Assembly: GCA_047637875.1 (NCBI GenBank)
Contig: JBLJBH010000043.1
Span: 1 to 42,824 of the forward strand
Direction: 5' to 3'
DNA from: UBA7396 sp047637875
Lineage (GTDB): Bacteria > Patescibacteriota > Gracilibacteria > BD1-5 > UBA6164
DNA: 42,824 bases
The position numbers and the translations under genes are program-made. The notes under the pieces were generated by a model that made no database searches, was not told the origin of the DNA, and was given only the letters and a program-made list of their open reading frames with translations. Below, piece by piece: positions 30,455 through 40,860 of the stretch (its first letter is position 1; every line of letters starts with the position of its first letter).

Positions 30455-31420
30455 ATGACATTAATAAATTTTATTGTAATTTCACTACTAATAATACCTT
30501 TAATCTGAGTTATATCAGATCTAAAAACAGGAAAGATAAAAAATAGATTTATCTTTCCTTATTTAGTATGTTTAATAATTTTAACATTTTTTATAAAATG
30601 ATTTTATAATTATTCAATTAACTTAATTGAAATATTTATTGTATTACTTTTTTGATATTTATTTTACATAAACAATAAATGGTGAGCTTGAGATGGGAAA
30701 TATTTAATAGTTTTATGATTGTCTTGAACTATAATTTGATATTTAAAATGATATGAAAATGTAATAATTTTATTTTTATCTTATAGTTTTTTGATTATTT
30801 CTACTTTTATAACTTTTTATCTTATAAAAAATTATAGAGAATTAAAATGAATTAAAACAAAAAAATTAGATTTATTAAATAATTTTTTTTATTTTAATAT
30901 AATATTTTTAATATGAAATATAATAAATATATATTTTAAAAATAGTTATACATTTTTGGTGATTTTCTGAATTATGTATTTAATAATACCAAGTATAAAT
31001 AAAATTAAAATAAATATTTATTTCAAATTTATTTTTAGTTTATTTTTAGTATTTATATTTTATTATTATGATTTACTAAATATTTGGTATGATATTTGAT
31101 TTATAATTTATTTAACTTTTATATTTTTATCTTGAATTATTGAAAATATTTTTGATAAAATTGATATAAAAGAAATTAGAGTTATAGATATAAAACAATG
31201 AGATATTTTAACTAATGATAGTATAAAAGAAATTAAAAATAAAATTGAAATAGAACTACAAGAATCCCCCTTACAATGAAACGATGTTTATGAAATAATT
31301 AAAGCCTATAAAGAAAGTGAAATGAATAAAGTTATCACTATTTATAAAGATATAAGAATTTGAATATTTTTATATATTTGATTTGTAATTACAATTATTA
31401 GCTTAATACTAAAAAACTAG
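30455..31420 (+). CDS. Type IV prepilin peptidase (A24 family)
   Basis: A 321-aa integral membrane aspartyl protease: Asp 22 in SDLKTGKIKN and the GAGDGKYL motif supply the two catalytic aspartates. Around eight membrane segments follow. There is no N-terminal zinc/methylase domain, so it is the short, peptidase-only type, and an additional soluble stretch (DIKEIRVIDIKQGDILTND) precedes the final membrane helix. It cleaves prepilin leaders. No pilin lies in this operon, so its substrates are elsewhere or are among the anchored products here. Confidence 0.85.
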
Positions 31421-31441
31421 AACCTACGGTTCTAGTTTTTT
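31411..31441. terminator. Bidirectional terminator ending the long operon
   Basis: AAAAACTAGAACC-TAC-GGTTCTAGTTTTT stem-loop. Stop codons of both convergent genes (TAG on each strand) lie inside the stem. No other terminator was found between 18532 and here, which supports one long operon. Confidence 0.9.
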
Positions 31442-32199
31442 AGTATATTTTTTATAAATAAATTAACAACTTTAGAACTATCATTTCATCTCATTTTAGC
31501 AAGTTCAGATAAAATTTTATCTAATGAAAGTCATTCATCTCAAATACTACCAGACATTAATTTTACTAAAAAACTACAAAATTCTTTAGAAAATTCTGGA
31601 TGGAATTGACATCCCCAAGCATTATCTCAAAGTCTTATAATTTGATTTGGAGTATGATAATTATTCCCTAAAACTTCAGCTTCTCATGGATTAGAAACAT
31701 ATTGTTTATGTGACCAAATAGATTCAAAATTATCATTCATTTGTCAAAAAAGTTTATCTGCTTGCCCCCTAGCATTTAGAAAAACTTTATCTCTTCAAAT
31801 ATTTCTTGAGTGAGCATTTTCGACAGTTCCTCCAAAAGCAGAAGCTAAAATTTGGTGTCAAAAACAAAATCAAATAGCAGATTTTCAAGAATTAATTTCA
31901 TCATGGATAAATTTTTCTAAATTTATCATCCAAGGAGCTCTTTCATTTACCATACTTGGAGAACCTCATAAAATATATCAGTCATATCATCATTTTCTTG
32001 GTAATCACTCTAAAACATTTACTACTTCAAAAGTTGTATTTTCTTTTACGTAATCAATATCTAATGTATCTTTCCAGACATCAACTTCATTCATAAGTGC
32101 TTTTTGTCTTTCTTCTTGAGTAAATCTTTCATCATTTGCAAAACTTGCAAAAATTCAAGGTTTAACTGATGATAAAACTGCAATTTTAGCTTTATTCAT
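31432..32199 (-). CDS. Class I glutamine amidotransferase (GMP-synthase-like)
   Basis: A 255-aa glutaminase-fold protein: GGSPSMVNER oxyanion region, the nucleophile elbow GFCFGHQILA and the His-Glu dyad QFHPEF. It lacks a synthetase domain, so it either donates ammonia to a partner or acts as a stand-alone hydrolase or gamma-glutamyl peptidase. The ATP-grasp gene 7 bp upstream is the natural partner. A C-terminal helical extension of about 50 residues is unusual. Confidence 0.85.
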
Positions 32200-32205
32200 T
32201 ATATT

Positions 32206-33396
32206 TTAATTAAATTTTAATAAATTAGCTTTACCAAATTTTTCTATTCAAGAAAGTCAAAGTGGAAAAATTCAAGTTTCAAAAGAATTTTTAATAACTT
32301 TATTATTTAAATAATTCCCTACTTTTTCAGATTCTCATTCATAATTATAAAATTCCCATTCAGATTTTAAACTTGATTTTAATAACATTGAAGTTATTGC
32401 CGGATAAGTTGCTCAAGTAAATCTTGCATTTACTTCTGTCGCGTAAACTTTTTTAGTTTTATCCACAATAAAATCAATTCAGGCAAATCAAGTATATCAT
32501 AAATTTGCAATATATTCAATTATTTGAACTGATTGTATTAAAAGCTCATCTCAAACTTCATTATTTGTATAAACTGAAGGCGATTTATTTCATAAATAAA
32601 TTTTTCAATTTTCTAGTAATTGGTCAGTTATTCAAAATATTATAGAATATTTTTTATCTTCACTAATAAAAAATTGTACAGAAGGTGATGATTCCTTTTC
32701 TATAAATTTTTCTATAATAAGTTCTTTTCAAGCATAGTTTTTTTCTAATTCTTCAAATGTATTTTCTTTATTATCCCAAAATCAATACCCTGAAACTCAA
32801 AGTGGATCTTTAAATAAATATCTTTCAGTTTTTTCAAAATATTTTTTTAATACTTCTATATCAGATGTAAAATCTCCATCAATAGTTGGTAATCAAGTTT
32901 CAAGTAAATATTTTTTTAAAAGTAGTTTATCATTTGCTTTTACAAATATATTTTTTGAAACATTGAGTGGAACATCAAGTATTTTTGATAATTCATCCAT
33001 ATCATCATTCACAAAAAATGGAACTATTTTTTTAAATTTATATGATTTTAGTTTCTCTAATAAATCTTTATTTTGTCATATATTTTTTGCTAATGTTATT
33101 TCTTTTATATTGTCTGTTAAAATAACATTTACATTTTGAATTAATCATAGATTTTTATAATAGTTTTGTACTTCTAGTGAAAATGGTTCAGTAAAAATTA
33201 CATTTGTATTTTTTAGCATCGAAAAAACTCTTTGATCATATGTACATACAAATTCAATAAATGGTAAAACACTTGGTATTATCATTCATCTTGTATCATT
33301 TATAACGAGTGTATCTTTATCTAAAAAGTTTTCTAAACAAATTTTTAAAGTTTGTATTGCTCAGGTTTCATCTGTTTTAAAATTAATTATATGCAT
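32206..33396 (-). CDS. ATP-grasp carboxylate-amine ligase
   Basis: A 396-aa ligase. It has YLFKDPLGVSGYGF (ATP lid), IIEKFIEKESSPSVQFF (hinge and adenine pocket) and the metal-binding ATEVNARFTGATYP near residue 330. It would form an amide bond through an acyl phosphate. The N-terminal third is a separate alpha/beta domain with no known motif. Together with the amidotransferase gene it forms a small operon, a combination seen in peptide or amide natural-product synthesis. Substrates unknown. Confidence 0.8.
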
Positions 33397-33432
33397 ATTT
33401 TAAATTAAGAAAATTATAAGAGTTTTTTTATA

Positions 33433-33465
33433 AATATTGAAAATCAAATGATTTTCAATATTATA
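33433..33465. promoter_or_regulatory. Perfect 14-bp inverted repeat over divergent promoters
   Basis: AATATTGAAAATCA, a 2-bp gap, then TGATTTTCAATATT (33433-33446 and 33449-33462). Rightward TTGAAA and TATTAT boxes (16-bp spacer) lie within it, and because it is symmetric it gives a similar leftward pair. Its position between two divergent genes rules out a terminator; a dimeric repressor operator is the best reading. Confidence 0.6.
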
Positions 33466-33494
33466 TGAAAAATTATTTTTTAACAATTAAAAGT

Positions 33495-34661
33495 ATGAAA
33501 ATAAAATTATTAATAGTTTTAATAATATTATCAAGTCTAGTTTCTTGACTTGTTTGAAGTTATATTTTCCTGTATTATGTAAGCCCTGAATTAAATAATG
33601 TAATAACAAATACTATAACAAAAGAAGTTATAAAAGATTGAAAAAGTATTACAATAACAGACCTACAAAGTGAAGTCACAAAACTTGTAAATATAGCTTG
33701 ACCAAGCGTAGTAAATATAATTATTAAAAAAGATATTGATCTTTATAGAAGAGATCCTTGGGGGTTTTTTGGAGAAAAAGTTTGAAGCGTAGAAAGACAA
33801 ATATGATGATGAAGTTGATTTTTTGTTTCAAAAGATGGTTATATTATGACTAATAAACATGTAGTATCTGATGCTAGTGCAAAATATACTATTATAACAA
33901 ATACATGAATTGAATACGAAGCTTGAGTTGTTGCTTTAGATCCATTAACAGATCTAGCTATTATAAAAGTAGAACATCCAAATGTAAACTTTGATATATT
34001 AAAAATTATTGATGATGAAAAATATATAAATGTCTGACAATTTGCGATTGCTATTTGAAATGCTTTAGCTGAATTTCAAAACTCAGTATCTTTTTGAGTA
34101 ATTAGTTGAAAAAATAGGTCTATAGAAGCAACAAACAATAATTCTCAGACAGAAAAGCTAACTTGATTATTACAAACAGATACTGCTATAAACCCTTGAA
34201 ATAGTTGAGGACCTTTATTAAACTTAAATTGAGAAGTTGTTTGAATAAATACAGCAATTGCTTGAAATGGTCAATGACTTTGATTTGCAATACCACTAAC
34301 TCAAAAAAGAGTTGATTATATTTTAAGCTCGATAAAAAAACATGGTAATATAAAAAAACCATTTATATGAATTAATTATATTCCTATAAATGAAGCTGTT
34401 AAAAATGAGTTATGATTAAATGTAAATTATTGAGCATATATACCAAAAAAAGAATGAAGTGTTTTAGCCTGAAGTATAGCTGAAAAATCTTGAATATCAC
34501 CTTGAGATATTATTTTAGAAATAGATGCTATAAAAATATCTTTATCAACACCTATTTCATCAATAATACAAAATAAAATTCCATGAGATAAAATTCAATT
34601 AAAAATTATAAAAGAAACTTGAGAAGAAAAATTATTAAACTTAGAACTTTGAGAATATTAA
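33495..34661 (+). CDS. HtrA/DegP-like serine protease with PDZ domain
   Basis: A 388-aa envelope protease with an N-terminal anchor (residues 5-28) and a trypsin-like domain with the triad His 122 (TNKHVV), Asp 153 (LTDLAII) and Ser 237 (NPGNSGGP). One PDZ domain follows (IAEKSGISPGDIILEIDAIK). Two of the glycines around the catalytic Ser are TGA. It degrades or refolds misfolded exported proteins. It shares a palindromic control region with the leftward ATP-grasp operon. Confidence 0.93.
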
Positions 34662-34690
34662 AAAACAACTTTTAAAAAGTTGTTTTTTTC
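34661..34690 (+). terminator. Terminator after htrA-like gene
   Basis: ACAACTTTT/AAAAGTTGT stem and a long T run. Confidence 0.85.
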
Positions 34691-34691
34691 T

Positions 34692-34718
34692 TTGCAAAAC
34701 ACTAAAAAAAACTATAAT
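34692..34718 (+). promoter_or_regulatory. Promoter of glmS
   Basis: TTGCAA (34692-34697), 15-bp spacer, TATAAT (34713-34718). A second ACTATAAT copy follows at 34722-34729, which may give a second start. No glmS ribozyme fits in the 30-bp leader. Confidence 0.7.
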
Positions 34719-34748
34719 CAAACTATAATAAATTTTAATGAAAAAACT

Positions 34749-36575
34749 ATGTGCTGAATATTTGCCTACTCTTGAGCTTGAAATGCTTCAAAATACTTAA
34801 TTGATGGACTTACGAGTCTTGAATATAGATGATATGATAGTGCTTGAATTATGCTAATTGATAATTCAGGAAAGACATACTTACAAAAAGCTATTGGAAG
34901 AGTCTCAAATTTAGCTTCAAAAGTTGAAAATAATAAAAAGGATTTAAGTGAAATGCATTCTTGAATTGCACATACTAGATGGGCAACTCATGGTTGAGTA
35001 ACTTTAGAAAACACGCACCCACACTATTCTCAAAATGGGAGATTTTTTTTGGTTCACAATTGAATTATTGAAAACTATATTGAATTAAAAAAAGAACTTA
35101 TTTGAAAGTGATATAAATTCTATTGAGATACTGATAGCGAAGTTGTTGCTAATTTAATTGAATATGTTTTTGAAAAAGATTTAGAAACTACAGTTAAAAA
35201 AGTTAAAGAACTTATCACTTGAGCTTACGCTCTGGCTATTATTGATACAAAAAATCCAGATCAAATAATTGCTATAAAACTTGGAAGTCCACTTGTAGTT
35301 TGAATAAATAAGGATGAATTATTTTTATCATCTGATGCTAATGCTCTAGCTAATATCACTCAAAAATATATCCCAATAGATGATAACGAAATGGTTATTA
35401 TTGATAAAAATGCATATAAAATAATTAATGCCTGAAAAGAAGTGGAAAAAAATAGTTTTGAATCTCTAAAAATAGAATCAAATGATGATATCTGAGATTT
35501 TAAACATTTTATGCTAAAAGAAATATTTGAAGTCCCAAGTATTATAGAAAATATTTTAGGTTGAAGAATTAATTTTCAAAATCATGAAATAAAAAGTAAT
35601 TCACTTGATAAACTTGATATAAAAAATATTGAAAAAATAGAAATTATAGCTTCTGGAACAAGTTATAATGCTTGATATATTTGAACGTATTTATTTGAGG
35701 AACTAGCAAATATTCCTTGTCAAATACATATTTCTACTGAGTTTAAATATAAAAAGCAATTTATAAATGATAAAACTTTATACATATTTATCTCTCAATC
35801 AGGAGAAACAGCTGACGCTCTAGAATGTTTAAAAATAGTAAAAAATAGAGGTTGAAAAACTTTCTGAATTGTTAATGTTGTAGGTTCTTCAATTGCTAGA
35901 ATGTGTGATAACTGACTTTATACTCACTGTTGAGTAGAAGTTTGAGTAGCATCAACAAAAGCTTTTATTGGTCAACTTCTAACTCTCTTAATTATTTCTC
36001 TTTATATGTGAAATAAAAAAGAACTTGATTATTCTAAATATAGAGAAATAATTGATGGAATTGCAAAATTAAAAGATGATATAAATATGGTACTTTTAAA
36101 TAGTCATAAAATAGATGAAATAGCTAAAAAATATTCAAAATACAAAAATATGTTCTTTCTTTGAAGAAATATGTTTTACCCAATGGCAATGGAGTGAAGC
36201 TTAAAATGTAAAGAAATTACTTACAATCATACTGAAAGCTATTCAGCTTGAGAATTAAAACACGGACCTTTAAGTTTAATAGAAGAAAACCTACCAACTA
36301 TTTTACTAAATCCAGCTTCAAAACTTTATGAAAAAAATATATCAACTCTCAAAGAAGTTCAAGCAAGAAACGGGAAAGTTATCTGATTTTTATCTACTTG
36401 AGATGAACATAAAAAAGAATATGATGATATAATAGAACTACCAAAAACAAACGAGTATAATGCCCTATTTACTTCAGCTGTAGCATTACAACTATTTGCT
36501 TATTATATGGCTGACTTTTTAGGAAGAGAAATCGATAAACCTAGAAATCTTGCTAAAAGTGTAACTGTTGAATAA
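34749..36575 (+). CDS. glmS: Glutamine-fructose-6-phosphate aminotransferase
   Basis: First step of UDP-GlcNAc synthesis, feeding peptidoglycan. The 608-aa enzyme starts MCGIF, with the catalytic Cys 2 exposed after Met removal; an ATG 13 bases upstream is in another frame. The glutaminase domain has EYRGYDSAG, HTRWATHG and HNGIIEN. Two SIS domains follow with SGTSYNAG and SQSGETADA, and the C-terminus has the invariant RNLAKSVTVE. The Gly of MCGIF is TGA. Confidence 0.97.
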
Positions 36576-36576
36576 T

Positions 36577-36608
36577 AAAAAACTTCCTGAAAATCAGGAA
36601 GTTTTTTT
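36577..36608. terminator. Bidirectional terminator between glmS and DUF212 gene
   Basis: AAAAAACTTCCTGA against TCAGGAAGTTTTTT, with A and T tracts serving both strands. Confidence 0.88.
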
Positions 36609-36617
36609 GGATATTTT

Positions 36618-37031
36618 TTATATATAGAATAAAAACATTGATGTTAAAATTCAAAGTAGACTTCAAGCAAATGCTTCGCTTGGAAGATGTCCTAATGATT
36701 CTTTAAATTTTTCTCATAAAAGTTTATTTATGGCAACTGCATGTAATCAAGCTTCATAACGAATATTTATAGCATCATAAATTATGATAACTGTAAAACC
36801 TAAACTTATAGCAAATAAATCAGATGAAACTCAATATTTTAAAGCTACAGCTGTAGTAAGTGATGTTACAACAGCACTATGTACTGAAGGCATTCATCAG
36901 CTTGATAAAGCTTTTCTAATATTAAATTTTCAAGATAAATACATAGAAGAAAATCCTTTTATAATAACAGCTAACAAAAATGCAACTGCAGGAATTGATA
37001 TAAGATGTGAGTAAAAAATATTAAATTCCAT
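36618..37031 (-). CDS. DUF212/YuiD-family membrane protein
   Basis: A 137-aa membrane protein with the family motifs GGMPSVHSAVVTSLTTAVA, IIIYDAINIRYEAG and GHLPSEAFAGSLLG. The family is a divergent relative of the PAP2 phosphatase/haloperoxidase superfamily; a role in lipid phosphate chemistry is possible but unproven. It is last in the secE-nusG operon, 47 bp after greA. Confidence 0.85.
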
Positions 37032-37078
37032 AAGTATAAGTTAAAAACTAAAAATACAAAATAATGAAAAAATTAAAA

Positions 37079-37558
37079 TTATTTTATTTCTTCTATTTTA
37101 TATTCAAACATACCTCCTGGAGTTTTTACTTTAATTTTATCTCATTTTTTCTTTCAAATAAGAGCTTTACCAATTGGTGATTCATTAGAAATTTTTGGGG
37201 TAGAAGCTAGTATATCTGCTTCTGTAGTTCAAACTATTTTAAAATTTTCAGTTTCTTTTTTTTCTAATTCTGTAATTGTAACAATTGCACCAATTTTTAC
37301 TTTATTCTCATCTTTTTTAGATTCATCAATTAAAGCTACATTTTTTAATTGTTCTTCAAGGTCAATAATTCTTTTTTCAACTTGTGCTTGCTCATTTCTA
37401 GCATCTTCATATTCAGAGTTTTCTGATAAATCTCAAAAAGATATAGCCTCTTTAAGTTTTTCTGCTATTTCTACTCTTTTTGTATCTTTTAAATAATTAA
37501 GTTCTTCTTGTAATTTAGCTAATCACTCAGCTGTAACATAAATTAAATTTTCACTCAT
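37079..37558 (-). CDS. greA: Transcription elongation factor GreA
   Basis: A 159-aa factor that rescues backtracked RNA polymerase. The N-terminal coiled coil carries the acidic tip GDLSENSEYEDARNEQA (Asp and Glu that reach the active site), and the C-terminal domain has the GreA ending ESPIGKALIGKKKGDKIKVK. The length is standard. It is in one operon with secE and nusG, which puts two RNA-polymerase factors together. Confidence 0.95.
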
Positions 37559-37576
37559 AAGTGTTAAATTAAAAAA

Positions 37577-38293
37577 TTAAAAGTTTTGTAGTATTTTTTT
37601 TATATCTCAATAATAACCTTTTTTTATTTTCAGTCAAAATAAAATATTTCAATCATCTATAACCAATCTAACAAATTCATCTTGAGTTTTTAGATTTATA
37701 AAAAATGATTGTTTTCAAAAATTATTAGTTTTATTTAAATCAAATTTATTCGTAATCAAATCATCATTTATCAAAAAATTAAAAATATTATATATTTCAT
37801 CAAAATTTGATAAAGGAAAAAAATATATTTCTAAATCTCAAGCTTGATAAGTAGTATATTTATTTGGATATTCATCAGTTATATCAAATATTTTATAATA
37901 TTCATCATAAGATTTTTCTAAAAGTTTATAGTTAGAAAACTTTTTAATATATTCATTTATTTTTTGATTGTTTTGGTTTATAATTTCATTTTGAATATTT
38001 TCTTGTGATTGTACTGGTTTAACATCTATTAAATCATCTACTTTTTCAGAATTATTTTCTAAATTTTGATTATTATCACAAACTAAAGGTTCACAATTAC
38101 AATCTTTTTCTAAAGAAGTTAATGAACTTAATAAATATTCATCAGTAATTTTATTTTTATCAAGTAAACTAGTTTCTTCTCAATATTTAATTTTTTTAAG
38201 AAAAAAACTATAACTATCACTATAAAAATACAACCCTATATTTAATAGAAAAACAAAAGAAACAATAAGTATAGAATAAACTATTTTTCTCAT
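37577..38293 (-). CDS. Membrane-anchored unknown protein (238 aa)
   Basis: Not recognised. N-terminal membrane segment (residues 4-25), a linker with DCNCEPLVC (three Cys in nine residues), an Asn/Gln-rich region, then a C-terminal alpha/beta domain. It sits between nusG and greA, 11 bp from the former and 18 bp from the latter, so it is co-expressed with core transcription/secretion genes; why is unclear. Confidence 0.75.
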
Positions 38294-38304
38294 ATTTATT
38301 AAAA

Positions 38305-38832
38305 TTATTTTACTTTAACTTGTCAAAAATCTAGTTCTACAGGAGTATCTCTTCAAAGTAAATTGATATTTAACTTTAAAATTCATTTTTTATCATTTAT
38401 TTCTGAAATAATTCACTCATTTCATTCAAAAGGTCCTTTTGTAATTGTTGCAATATCTCAAACTTTGTATTTTGATGAAAAAGTTTCAGCATTTTTTTCA
38501 AGCATTCATTTTAATTGTGCTAATTCTTCTCCAGAAACTGGAACTGGAACATTTCAAGCTCCAAGGAAACCTGTAACATTTGGAGTATTTCTAACAATAT
38601 ACCAACTTTCATTTGTTACAACCATTTGAACTAAAATATAACCTGGGAAAATATTTTTTTGTTTTTTAACTTTAACTCATCCTGCTCTAACAGAAACTAC
38701 ATCGTGAGTTGGAACAAAAACATCCAATATATAATCTTGTAAAGAAAAACTTTCTCTTCTTTGAAATAGAGATTGTTTAACATTTTCTTCTGTTCAAGAA
38801 ATTACTTGTATAACATACCATTCTGCCTTCAT
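38305..38832 (-). CDS. nusG: Transcription termination/antitermination factor NusG
   Basis: A 175-aa protein with an N-terminal NGN domain (EWYVIQVISGTEENVKQSL, FPGYILVQM, VRNTPNVTGFLG) and a C-terminal KOW domain (YKVGDIATITKGPFEGNEG). It links RNA polymerase to Rho or the ribosome. It directly follows secE, the universal order, but rplK and rplA do not follow, unlike in most bacteria. Confidence 0.96.
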
Positions 38833-38837
38833 ATTTT

Positions 38838-39020
38838 TTAGTTATTTATTAAATCTTTTAAGTAAAATATTACATTAGTAAACAATGTAGAAAATACAAA
38901 TATATATAATCCAAAAAGTACAAGTAATGTAACTACTATTAAGAAATATTTTTTAGTTTCAGCAGTTGTAGGCCAAACTACGTGTTTAATTTCTCTAAAA
39001 GAATCTTTTAAGAATTTCAT
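38838..39020 (-). CDS. secE: Preprotein translocase subunit SecE
   Basis: A 60-aa single-pass form: the amphipathic KDSFREIKHVVWPTTAETKK segment and one membrane helix (FLIVVTLLVLFGLYIFVFST). ATG 39020 is chosen; a longer frame to 39077 would put the start inside the leader hairpin and just at the transcription start, so it is not credible. SecE stabilises the SecY channel. Confidence 0.93.
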   Translation of the reverse strand: MKFLKDSFREIKHVVWPTTAETKKYFLIVVTLLVLFGLYIFVFSTLFTNVIFYLKDLINN

Positions 39021-39043
39021 AAATAAAAAATTTAATAATAAAA

Positions 39044-39072
39044 AAGTGTCACAATATGATTTTGCGACACTT
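39044..39072 (-). terminator. Terminator-like hairpin in the secE leader
   Basis: On the minus strand AAGTGTCGCAA pairs with TTGTGACACTT (one mismatch), followed by six T. It lies downstream of the secE promoter and before the start codon, so it may both end the preceding flavoprotein transcript and attenuate the secE-nusG operon. Confidence 0.65.
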
Positions 39073-39082
39073 GTCAATAATG

Positions 39083-39109
39083 ATTATATGAAAATCTTTT
39101 ATTTGTCAA
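39083..39109 (-). promoter_or_regulatory. Perfect-consensus promoter of the secE operon
   Basis: TTGACA (39109-39104), 15-bp spacer, TATAAT (39088-39083), both exact, reading leftward. Confidence 0.85.
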
Positions 39110-39122
39110 AAGGAAATTATCT

Positions 39123-39800
39123 TTAAAATTTTTCCCTAAAAATATTATCATTACTTACTCACTGAGTTTGTAATTTTCATACAACTTCCTCTATCATATT
39201 TGGATTTCAACAAATATAATACTCCTCAAATTTTGAAATATTTTCACTTGTTAAAAAATCTCCAACATATCATTTTTGAAATCATACTTTTTCCTCACGA
39301 CTTAAAAATATTTCCACGTCAAAATTTGGATATTTTTCCTTAAAATCTCTAAATTCATCTAAATAATATAAATCATTCGCTTCCCTGTTTCATAAAATAA
39401 GTTTTAAGTTTTTATTAAATCAACTTTCTAGTAAACTTCTTATCATAAAATAAAGTGGCACCATTCATGTTCCAGTTGCAATAAAAAGTTTAGAAACATC
39501 TTTTTTGCTATCAACAAAATGCCCTGTTGGTCAAACTCATTTAAGTATCTTCCCTTCCTCATAATCACAAATTTCTTTACTTCCTCATCTTCAATTTTCA
39601 AGTCTTTTTATGATAAAATAAATATTTTTTCACTCTTTAAAAAGCACTGAGTAAGCTCTTGCAAATCAAGTTTTTGGCAACATAAAAGTCATAAATTTTC
39701 AAGGGACTATATCTAATTCAATCACAGATTGAAAAACTAATTCAAAAACATCCGGTGTTAATTTTTTCTTTTTTATGAGTTTAAAATCTATAAATCACAT
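39123..39800 (-). CDS. Ferredoxin-NAD(P)H reductase-like flavoprotein
   Basis: A 225-aa oxidoreductase of the ferredoxin-reductase fold. The FAD domain carries RAYSVLF, matching the RxYS FAD-binding motif, with GGSKEI later in the domain. The NAD(P) domain has IATGTGMVPL and ends with YICGNPNMIEE. It has no iron-sulfur domain, so an external electron carrier is needed. It could supply electrons to the radical SAM enzymes encoded elsewhere in the window; that is inference. Confidence 0.85.
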
Positions 39801-39879
39801 ATTTACAATAGTTATATTTTAGTTTGAATTTTGTATTTAATTGAATAATATATAAAAAGTAAAACTAATCAAAATAAAA

Positions 39880-40767
39880 ATGAAAAAAATATTAATATTT
39901 ATAACATTTGCTTTTCTACAAATAAACCTTGTTTTAGCAAATTTAGAAGTAAAAACAAATCTAGAATCTTGAATATATGATTTTCCAATTGAAATAAATA
40001 TTATAGTAAACCAAAAAGATGCTAAAATTTTTTATTACACAGACTGAGAATGAAGGATGGATAACATAAAGGAATTTAAAAAACCAATTTTAATAAAAGA
40101 AGATACGCAAATTGATTATTATGCTACAAACAAAGATTATGAAGACACGCTTATAAAAACTTCAATTTATACTTTTAATTATTCAAAAAATATTGATATA
40201 AATTGAGAAAAAAATAACATAATTATCAAAAATAATTCCTGAGATATTCAAAATATTTGATATTGGAGAGTTGAAGCAAACAACCTAAATTATGAAATAA
40301 ATCCAAATACTTTTTTGGAAAAAAATAAAACTTTTAATATAAATTATAATTTATCAGATAATGAAGAAATAAAACTTATTTCTCCAGATAAAAAAGTGAT
40401 AAAAACTTTTGTTTATAAAATTCCCAAAGAAGTTTCAGAAAATCTAGAAGAAAAAATTGAAGAAAATCAAAAAGTTGAAGAAATTTTAAACTCTACATGA
40501 GTAGAAAATCTACCTATCATAAATGAAATACAAATTGAAAATAAAGAATTAATAAAAAATGAAGGTGAAAAAATTATAGAAAATATAGAAAATTCTTGAT
40601 TTAGTTTAAATGAAAACTTAAAAAGCTCAACTCTTGATACAAAAAAAACTTGAAATAAAAATAATATTTACATAATTATACTGATTTTTTGAAGTTTGAT
40701 TTTATACAATGTTTGACTACTCTTAACAAAAACTGAAACTTATAAAAAAATTAAAAATAAAAAATAA
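39880..40767 (+). CDS. Exported, C-terminally anchored unknown protein
   Basis: A 295-aa protein with signal peptide (residues 1-20), an extracytoplasmic beta-rich domain with IFYYTDGEGRMDNIKEFKKP (similar to the small chitobiase C-terminal-type domain), a second beta domain (NIIIKNNSGDIQNIGYWRVE, lamin-tail-like), a Glu/Lys/Asn-rich linker, then a membrane helix (IYIIILIFGSLILYNVGLLL) and a short basic tail. A wall or surface protein; function unknown. Confidence 0.75.
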
Positions 40768-40780
40768 AAACATTTTTTTA

Positions 40781-40825
40781 ACCCTTCCCATCCTTCCCTT
40801 AGACTTAAGGGAAGGTGTCCGATAG
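40781..40825. repeat. GC-rich intergenic hairpin
   Basis: CCTTCCCTTA (40792-40801) pairs with TAAGGGAAGG (40806-40815), loop GACT. No T tract follows. Flanks are also GC-rich (CCCTTCCCAT, GTGTCCGATAGG). It resembles 2061-2161 in style and likely belongs to the same class of intergenic repeat. Confidence 0.6.
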
Positions 40826-40860
40826 GAATGATAGGTTATTACTTTAACATTTCTAACTAT

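Noticed and set aside
33433..33462. Palindrome as a terminator
   Set aside because: It lies upstream of two divergent genes, so no transcript ends there, and it contains promoter boxes.
38838..39077. Longer SecE start at 39077
   Set aside because: It would begin at about the transcription start and include the leader hairpin; the shorter form matches SecE exactly.
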